43,634 nt of DNA from a virus, in IMG/VR virus record IMGVR_UViG_3300035698_011561, positions 1-43,634 of that record. The stretch is one strand, 5' to 3'. This document shows positions 39,201 to 43,634 of this stretch, piece by piece (the stretch's first letter is position 1; each line of letters begins with the position of its first letter). A program made the position numbers and the translations under genes. The notes under the pieces are model-generated. The model worked only from the letters and a program-made list of their open reading frames with translations, did no database searches and was not told where the DNA came from.

Positions 39201-42200
39201 CTGTTCAGTCGATAGTGCTTTTCCGGTGTTTGCAACTCGCGCCTTACGCACCATGCCAGCCAGCGAGAAATCTTTGGCTAACGAAATCTGGAGGGCGACA
39301 CCTGCTCTCCCCCACTCTCGGCGAGCAGATGATTGCGCGGCGTCCTCAATCTTGGCAAGGATCGCCATCTGCCCCGTGGCTGCTGTTTGTGCAACAGCCG
39401 TGCGCGTAGCATCGCCGGAATCAGCCGCATCAGATAAATTATTAGATAGGGTTTCAAACTGGTTGCTGGCATTACGGTAATGTATCTGCAGGAGGGCGAC
39501 TTCCCGGGCACTCAGAATGCGTGAGGAGTCTGTTAATTCGTTGACTAACCTTTCCCCAGCCGAGGAATCAGAGGACAGCGTATCGCTTGCCTCATTTAGC
39601 CATTGCTGCTGACTCTCCGGGTCTACACCCTCAAGCTCCCCGGCCTCACGAAGTCGGCGAAGTTCATTGACAACTTCGTTTTTAATGCTGGTAATAGGTA
39701 TGTCCTGCTGCTTGTCAATGGCAGATTGCTCATTCTTAGCCTGCACATTATCCCATATCTCCTGGAGGTGAGGTTTGACGGCATCGCCAACATCAGAGAT
39801 CATGTTCTTGGACCATGCGGCGAAGGTTCTGGCTCCAGCTTCGATGTGGAATGCCCCAATAATGGATAATTCTTTAACCATACGGGGGTCTAGGCCAGAT
39901 TTGAACTCACCGCCCAGATCTTTGAGCCGTGCCCGCGCTTCGTTATGCGCTGACTTTGTAACTATAGTATTGCTTTCACCATAAGTCTTCTCTTTCGCCT
40001 CAGATGCCATGATATCTTTGATTTTCTTCCCCGCCTTTTGAATGTACTTCCTGTCACCTATTTTGCTAACGGCTGACGGAGACATGCCTAACTCTTTGGC
40101 TATTTTCGCGTATGATTTGCCCTCGCTTATCCCTTGAAGAATTTTCCGGGCATTCTCGTTTTTGATACCGGCAACCACACCTTCGATTTCCTTCTGCTGC
40201 TCCGTGGTGGCTTCCTCAGAGACAACGGGCGGGGCTTCCTTCTCCGCAATCGCCTCGATCTCTTCTCCGACCGCGACTTCCTTTCCGGCCATGAATTTAT
40301 TGGTCCACTTCAGGATTTGACGCCTTGCGGTTTCCCTCATAAACGCATCACGATCCCCGCTTTTGGGATCATGCTTCTGGCCAGCAAGCAAAGCTTCTGT
40401 GGTGGCAGTGGTTACGGCATCATCTAGGTTTCCCTTACTGAGTCCGCGCTCTCCTGCAAATTTCTTGGCAAAGCTTTCAATTTTGGCATATTGGGCCTCA
40501 GAATCATCGGCCTCTTTTTTCGCATCCGTCTTCTTCTTCACCTTGGTCTTCTTCGGGAGGGTATATTCAGCGTCCTCTCTCTTGGCGGCAATGGCCTTCC
40601 GAAGATTATCGTTGGTTAGCGCCGTTATCTGGTTTTTTGTGCCGAGTTTCAGGCGGGTTGCCTCTTTAACCAGCGCCCCTCTTTTGGCTGGTTTTACTGA
40701 CGGCGCGACCTCCAAGCCCTCAGATTTCAGTATTTTGTTGATTATATCCGAACCAATATCCCCTTGTCTGACATCAACGCCAGCGGCTCGGGCACGGTCA
40801 AACAATTCTTGTCGGGGGAGTGCTTCTAGGGATTCGGCTGTAACTCTTGGGCCAGTTTCGCTTGTTCCAATATCAGTTTCCGCAACCGCTCGTCCCTCTT
40901 CTTCGACTTTGGAAGCTTTCTGATCTTCTCGATCAAGAGGTCTTGTTTCAGAAATTCCTTCTGAATCGCGCTGGACTTCCGTTTCTCCACCATATTTGGT
41001 CCTTTCACTTGCATAATACTCCATGGCTTTGTCCATATCGCCTGTTTTTTCCAGGACATCCGCGAAACCATTAAGTATCACAGTCAACTTTTTGCCGTTA
41101 TCTTCAATGCTACCAAGCTCTTGCGCTGATAAATCATCGCTGTCAATGCGGTCAAATTCAGCGGTAAGTTTTTCGGCTCCCTCAACTCCAAGGACGTCTT
41201 CTTGCGCCTTCGCCCTTTCCCGCCAACGCTGTTTGCGAACCTCGTCAGCCTCCTTTTCCGCCTGATCGGACTTGATGGGAGCCTCAACCTTGGTCTCTGG
41301 GGCGGCGCTGGGGGCCGCTTCCTGCCCCGCTACTGGCTTCTGGGCCTCCGGGGGTGCCTCAGCTACCTTTTCCGCTTCAGGAGCGATTACGGGGGCCTGG
41401 GGTGGCGGTTTAACCCCTTCTGGAGCCTCATGTGTGGGTTCTGGTGCCACGTCTCCCGGCTCCGCCAATTTGGTTGCAACGGCCCGCGCACCCCCTGACA
41501 CCCCACCAACAAGCAAAGTCTGCAAAATAACGTCCAGGGCGCCCTCTTTCAATGCCTCTGGGGAGAGGGCATTTGGATCCACGCCTGAATAATAGCTGTT
41601 TACGTTGTCCATCAACTCGATCAACAGTTCTTCCGGCAGTTCTGCCAGGGTAGTAATGCCGATCTGCTTGAGCGCTGATTTAGCGACTGCCTTGCCAGCT
41701 ATTGCCGACTCAACGCCGCCAAGACCGATTTTGTTGAATCCGGCTGTTATCAACCCCTCGATGGCGGTTGCACGGGCTGCATACAGGTACAGGTTTTTCC
41801 CCTCTAGGCCCGCGTCCTTGCCCTCAGTGAGCGCTTGGTTGCCACGAATAGCGGCTTGACCGCTTATTACAAAAGCTGTCCCGAATGGAGCGGCTGCTAC
41901 AGCCGGGAGGATTGACCTACCAGCGCCACGAAATGCCCGCTGCATCCTTTTTCCTAAAAAGTCGTCGGGCCTAACACTGCCTTCGGCCATGGCCTCAAGT
42001 TTGTTTGTAAACCTATTGAACTCATCGGGCAAATCTTTCGAGATGGTTGGGTCTGGGACTATGCGGGCGAGTAGCGAAGCGATATCTCCACCAGCCTCCA
42101 CCGCTGAGACAAAGAAATTACGCAACCACTCATTGCTTGATAACCTTTTTGATTGTTTCTCAAAGGCAGCGATACTTTCGCCTTTGGCCTTGCCTAGCCT

Positions 42201-43097
42201 ATGGTACATGGTCTGAAATATATTCTCCCATCCGGCAGGAACATTTGTTTGATTGTAAATCTCGTTAAGGGTAAAAAGTCTTTCTTTTACACTTAAATTC
42301 GGGTCATCTCTTACTCTGATGTATTCCTGTATTTGGGGGTCATCAGGATTACTCCTTAGCTTCTCAGTGAATATTGCCTCTCGCAACGCCTGCATCCCCT
42401 GCTCTATGTTTTTCCCGCCAGCTACGGATTCTTGTGCTACAGCAACAAGGGTACGCATCCTCTCGGCATCTGGACCGTATTGAGCGACAACTTCAGCGCC
42501 GATCTTTGTAAACTCCTTATCATTAGGGTCAGCCTTGAAGCGCTTCGCGTAATCGCGGAGATATTCTACCGCTCCCTGGTCGCCATCCTGTGAGCGCCTG
42601 AAAAGATGATTTAGGGCAGCACTACGGTTAGCGGTATTGCTCTCGACATCAACCTGCGCTCTTTGGGATATAGCTTGCTCATCGGTTGATAATGTGCTAG
42701 AAAGATCCTTTATTCTGGCCGCTATTGCCTTCCGCTCCGGCCCTTTCATATTCGGCAGACCGGCTTTTAACCAATCCTTCCGACTCGGATCTTTCCTGAT
42801 GACTAGCGTTGCCGCTTCCTCTGGATTACTGGTTATCCACCCGCGCAAGCCTTCATCGGTTTGTAACCGCTCGCGCTGAACATCGCGGTCAGGGCGAACC
42901 TCTTGCTGCTCAGGCCCACTCGGGACGCCTTCGCCGTAATCTGTGAACTGCTGCGCCCACTCAAAGTTACTCAATTTCTCCGGCTGCTCTTTTGGAGCCA
43001 CCGCCTGCTCTTGAGGCTCGGCAATAAACTGCTGCGCCCACTCAAAGTTACTTAGGCGTCGCGGTTCATCTTCAGAGACTTGGTTGGTTGCCGTCAT
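36213..43097 (-). CDS. Giant polyvalent-type virion/ejection protein, 2294 residues, with sigma-like segment
   Basis: The order of parts is: twofold LSNFEWAQQF motif (15-24 and 42-51), helical region, hydrophobic Gly-rich region (about 390-560), Pro/Ala-rich linker, two SAP/Rho-N-like helical pairs (about 755-795, 805-840), a sigma-like segment (about 868-1030), a duplicated 80-residue domain containing HIEAGARTFAAWS and HVEAGARTFAEWS (about 1040-1115 and 1358-1435), coiled coils (1500-1750), and a conserved C-terminal part with SADLSAFRQGG (about 1800), a membrane-like helix (about 2000) and RIDPLFGLSQAIVLATRLYT. Such layouts are known as phage polyvalent proteins, which travel in the particle into the host. 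AAGGAAATATTAA precedes the start, which abuts the previous stop. Confidence 0.7.
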   Translation of the reverse strand: MTATNQVSEDEPRRLSNFEWAQQFIAEPQEQAVAPKEQPEKLSNFEWAQQFTDYGEGVPSGPEQQEVRPDRDVQRERLQTDEGLRGWITSNPEEAATLVIRKDPSRKDWLKAGLPNMKGPERKAIAARIKDLSSTLSTDEQAISQRAQVDVESNTANRSAALNHLFRRSQDGDQGAVEYLRDYAKRFKADPNDKEFTKIGAEVVAQYGPDAERMRTLVAVAQESVAGGKNIEQGMQALREAIFTEKLRSNPDDPQIQEYIRVRDDPNLSVKERLFTLNEIYNQTNVPAGWENIFQTMYHRLGKAKGESIAAFEKQSKRLSSNEWLRNFFVSAVEAGGDIASLLARIVPDPTISKDLPDEFNRFTNKLEAMAEGSVRPDDFLGKRMQRAFRGAGRSILPAVAAAPFGTAFVISGQAAIRGNQALTEGKDAGLEGKNLYLYAARATAIEGLITAGFNKIGLGGVESAIAGKAVAKSALKQIGITTLAELPEELLIELMDNVNSYYSGVDPNALSPEALKEGALDVILQTLLVGGVSGGARAVATKLAEPGDVAPEPTHEAPEGVKPPPQAPVIAPEAEKVAEAPPEAQKPVAGQEAAPSAAPETKVEAPIKSDQAEKEADEVRKQRWRERAKAQEDVLGVEGAEKLTAEFDRIDSDDLSAQELGSIEDNGKKLTVILNGFADVLEKTGDMDKAMEYYASERTKYGGETEVQRDSEGISETRPLDREDQKASKVEEEGRAVAETDIGTSETGPRVTAESLEALPRQELFDRARAAGVDVRQGDIGSDIINKILKSEGLEVAPSVKPAKRGALVKEATRLKLGTKNQITALTNDNLRKAIAAKREDAEYTLPKKTKVKKKTDAKKEADDSEAQYAKIESFAKKFAGERGLSKGNLDDAVTTATTEALLAGQKHDPKSGDRDAFMRETARRQILKWTNKFMAGKEVAVGEEIEAIAEKEAPPVVSEEATTEQQKEIEGVVAGIKNENARKILQGISEGKSYAKIAKELGMSPSAVSKIGDRKYIQKAGKKIKDIMASEAKEKTYGESNTIVTKSAHNEARARLKDLGGEFKSGLDPRMVKELSIIGAFHIEAGARTFAAWSKNMISDVGDAVKPHLQEIWDNVQAKNEQSAIDKQQDIPITSIKNEVVNELRRLREAGELEGVDPESQQQWLNEASDTLSSDSSAGERLVNELTDSSRILSAREVALLQIHYRNASNQFETLSNNLSDAADSGDATRTAVAQTAATGQMAILAKIEDAAQSSARREWGRAGVALQISLAKDFSLAGMVRKARVANTGKALSTEQHSAIAGLAKKIKALETLLADESGKVETLERDAKLKAQLDADIKAAKKRKPQRKGKAKVRGENNTVFTKSSYNSARDRLRKSMGTLSAGLDPRLAKDAAIIGGFHVEAGARTFAEWSRWMVTDLGNKIKPHLGAIWGGVRPEVLEAGDSRGIAREARIIQRQLVEEGMRDRDQIVDAVHEALQESVPELTRQEAMDAMSGYGKFSPLSKDEIAQVIRDINGQLQQLGKLEDMESGQAPKKTGQERRTPTNEERRLIQLVNEAKKRGGFDTTNPEAQLKSALETAKTTTRNRIADLTWEIENKERIVRERKGVKPDSELTALRAERDALMEFHRQMFPAREATQEQKIAAASNALDRAIADLEQRLGEGDIAPRKQPPKLSTPELDAKRARLDALRAQREALRAAANPKMSVEERNRRNYEANLRRRIADYQTRIAEEDFAPKKKEPRELSKSERKLKRQLELIKSDFHGKLADYKFANLSPGEKAYDAMRETAHLSRAIMTSADLSAFRQGGVVAAGHPKLAAEASKKMLQALVSKQAEFDSAEEIRNHPLGQFAETVGLSITESDGVLVNQEEAFQGRVARKVPIVAASGRAFITFLNNLRFGLFKLMVANIGKGGRVTLDEGKVIANFVNMATGRASFKAPGEGIAHPSNLLEAVANMNLVFFAPRYVLSRFQYLATPAILPFMKTSMRVKKAIAAEYARSFAGTAIWLGTLMAVFSLWADDDDWPTIEFDPRSSDFMKIKIGETRIDPLFGLSQAIVLATRLYTGETKSSVTGEIKKLDGSGFKGDTRGTIGLRFLRTKLAPIPGAVVTSLSKFKNVVGEKKTPASLIGGLFVPMSTREVRDSMVAQGIPKGTAVSVLALLGQSVGTYGPRTEYLAATGPERAKILLRDMKRIKWDDGPLAYSSHLEAESLKAVDEAKQLHAGRMVYALTGKNLKAQIKAREALEGITPEAANAAFRKYWKSRRKKASRTYSRSRVAPFRRRLGRLRRWLKDK

Positions 43098-43634
43098 TTA
43101 ATATTTCCTTAATATCTCCTGGAGATCATCTGGTATCCTGTTAGCACCCACGATATCATCAAACACACTAAGGGTAGAGGGACCGCTACGCACACCGGAG
43201 CCATATTTCTTCTTCTTTATTTTTGCCTCCAGCGCTTTTCGCAACACCCCTATTGCGGCGTTATTTTCTGGAGTATTCTCTTGCTGTCCAAGCTTGGCAG
43301 CTAATACCGCCATTTCCTTAGTATCCCCCTTCTTCACCGCCGCCTTCGCCGCTCCAGAATAATCACCCTTCTTTACCTTGCTCTGTGTTTTCGGCGGAAG
43401 GGTATGCTTGGTTCCGTCAGGACCGATAATGTAGCCCTGGCTTGGTGCAGCCTGTTCGACCGGCGCTGGCTTGGGCGGAAGGTCAACGGTTCCGGTTCTG
43501 GGTGGAGGCCACTGTTCTCTCGGCAAATCTGGCGCCGGTCCCAACGGGAAGCCATCTGGTCCCACCTGGAAGTCTCCTGACGACGCTGGAGGAGGTCCAC
43601 TGGGTATTCGCTGTTGTGGTGTCGCGGGCCGCGA
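43098..43634 (-). CDS. Proline-rich virion-associated protein, C-terminal part (cut by window edge)
   Basis: The frame is open to the right edge (179 codons including stop), so the true start lies outside; a GTG at 43565 is within the open frame and need not be the start. The visible part is Pro/Gly-rich (PSGPPPASSGDFQVGPDGFP), then basic and helical (KVKKGDYSGAAKAAVKKGDT, AAIGVLRKALEAKIKKKKYG), and ends in IPDDLQEILRKY. Its stop abuts the start of the giant gene. It is probably another particle-carried or tail protein. Confidence 0.55.
   Translation of the reverse strand, partial: SRPATPQQRIPSGPPPASSGDFQVGPDGFPLGPAPDLPREQWPPPRTGTVDLPPKPAPVEQAAPSQGYIIGPDGTKHTLPPKTQSKVKKGDYSGAAKAAVKKGDTKEMAVLAAKLGQQENTPENNAAIGVLRKALEAKIKKKKYGSGVRSGPSTLSVFDDIVGANRIPDDLQEILRKY

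Noticed and set aside
1-43634. Closed circular genome
   Set aside because: Both edges lie in genes. Joining the last base to the first puts the left-edge gene into the spurious alternative frame of the right-edge gene, and parts expected of a phage (endolysin, rest of the fibre) are absent.

Overview
The window reads as most of a tailed double-stranded DNA phage genome, probably a podovirus-type phage of a Gram-negative host. Terminase, portal, scaffold, coat, a head-tail adaptor and a propeller-like tail protein are all present. No tail tube, sheath or tape-measure gene was recognised, and a lipoprotein with a bacterial-type lipobox lies among likely lysis genes. Both window ends cut genes, so about one segment of the virion-gene block is missing and the map is not a closed circle.

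Layout. (1) 1-17094, minus strand: the virion block, read from terminase small subunit candidate and TerL through portal, zinc-ribbon protein, scaffold, coat, decoration-like protein, adaptor, a cluster of small membrane and lipoprotein genes, and large beta-rich virion or fibre proteins. Four small genes were found by hand inside or next to this block (3220-3354, 4793-4957, 7282-7428, and weakly 16306-16443). (2) 17095-18117: a divergent control region with TGACAA...GTCA operator-like sites, a candidate promoter on each strand, paired direct repeats and odd GT-rich and pyrimidine-rich tracts. (3) 18118-24371, plus strand: about 17 small genes nearly all preceded by the same strong ribosome-binding site (AAGGGGA), including two near-identical AAA+ clamp-loader-like ATPases around a small winged-helix protein, several zinc-finger miniproteins, a repeat-rich Ala/Ser/Glu/Trp protein, an HTH protein and a short serine recombinase. 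(4) 24372-36022, minus strand: the DNA metabolism block, with RusA resolvase, HEAT-repeat protein, RecA/DnaB-like ATPase, replication initiator carrying iteron-like repeats, ASCH protein, coiled-coil protein, a probable annealing protein and a Cas4-like Fe-S nuclease. (5) 36213-43634, minus strand: a 2294-residue polyvalent-type protein, probably carried in and ejected from the virion, and the end of a proline-rich protein.

Three things stand out. First, a series of structured RNA elements with terminator-like outer stems and T-tracts sits directly in front of the ribosome-binding sites of at least five minus-strand genes. Three of them carry a tRNA-type T-arm and share conserved ends around a variable core, and one of these leads into a gene whose start codon position reads ACG instead of ATG. 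Second, the giant protein contains a stretch that reads like a sigma factor (region 2-like, then a region 4-like helix-turn-helix), so the particle may carry a transcription-directing domain. Third, the early plus-strand operon encodes duplicated minimal clamp-loader-like ATPases although no DNA polymerase, clamp or primase is visible.

All functional names rest on reading the translated sequences by eye. No database search was possible.
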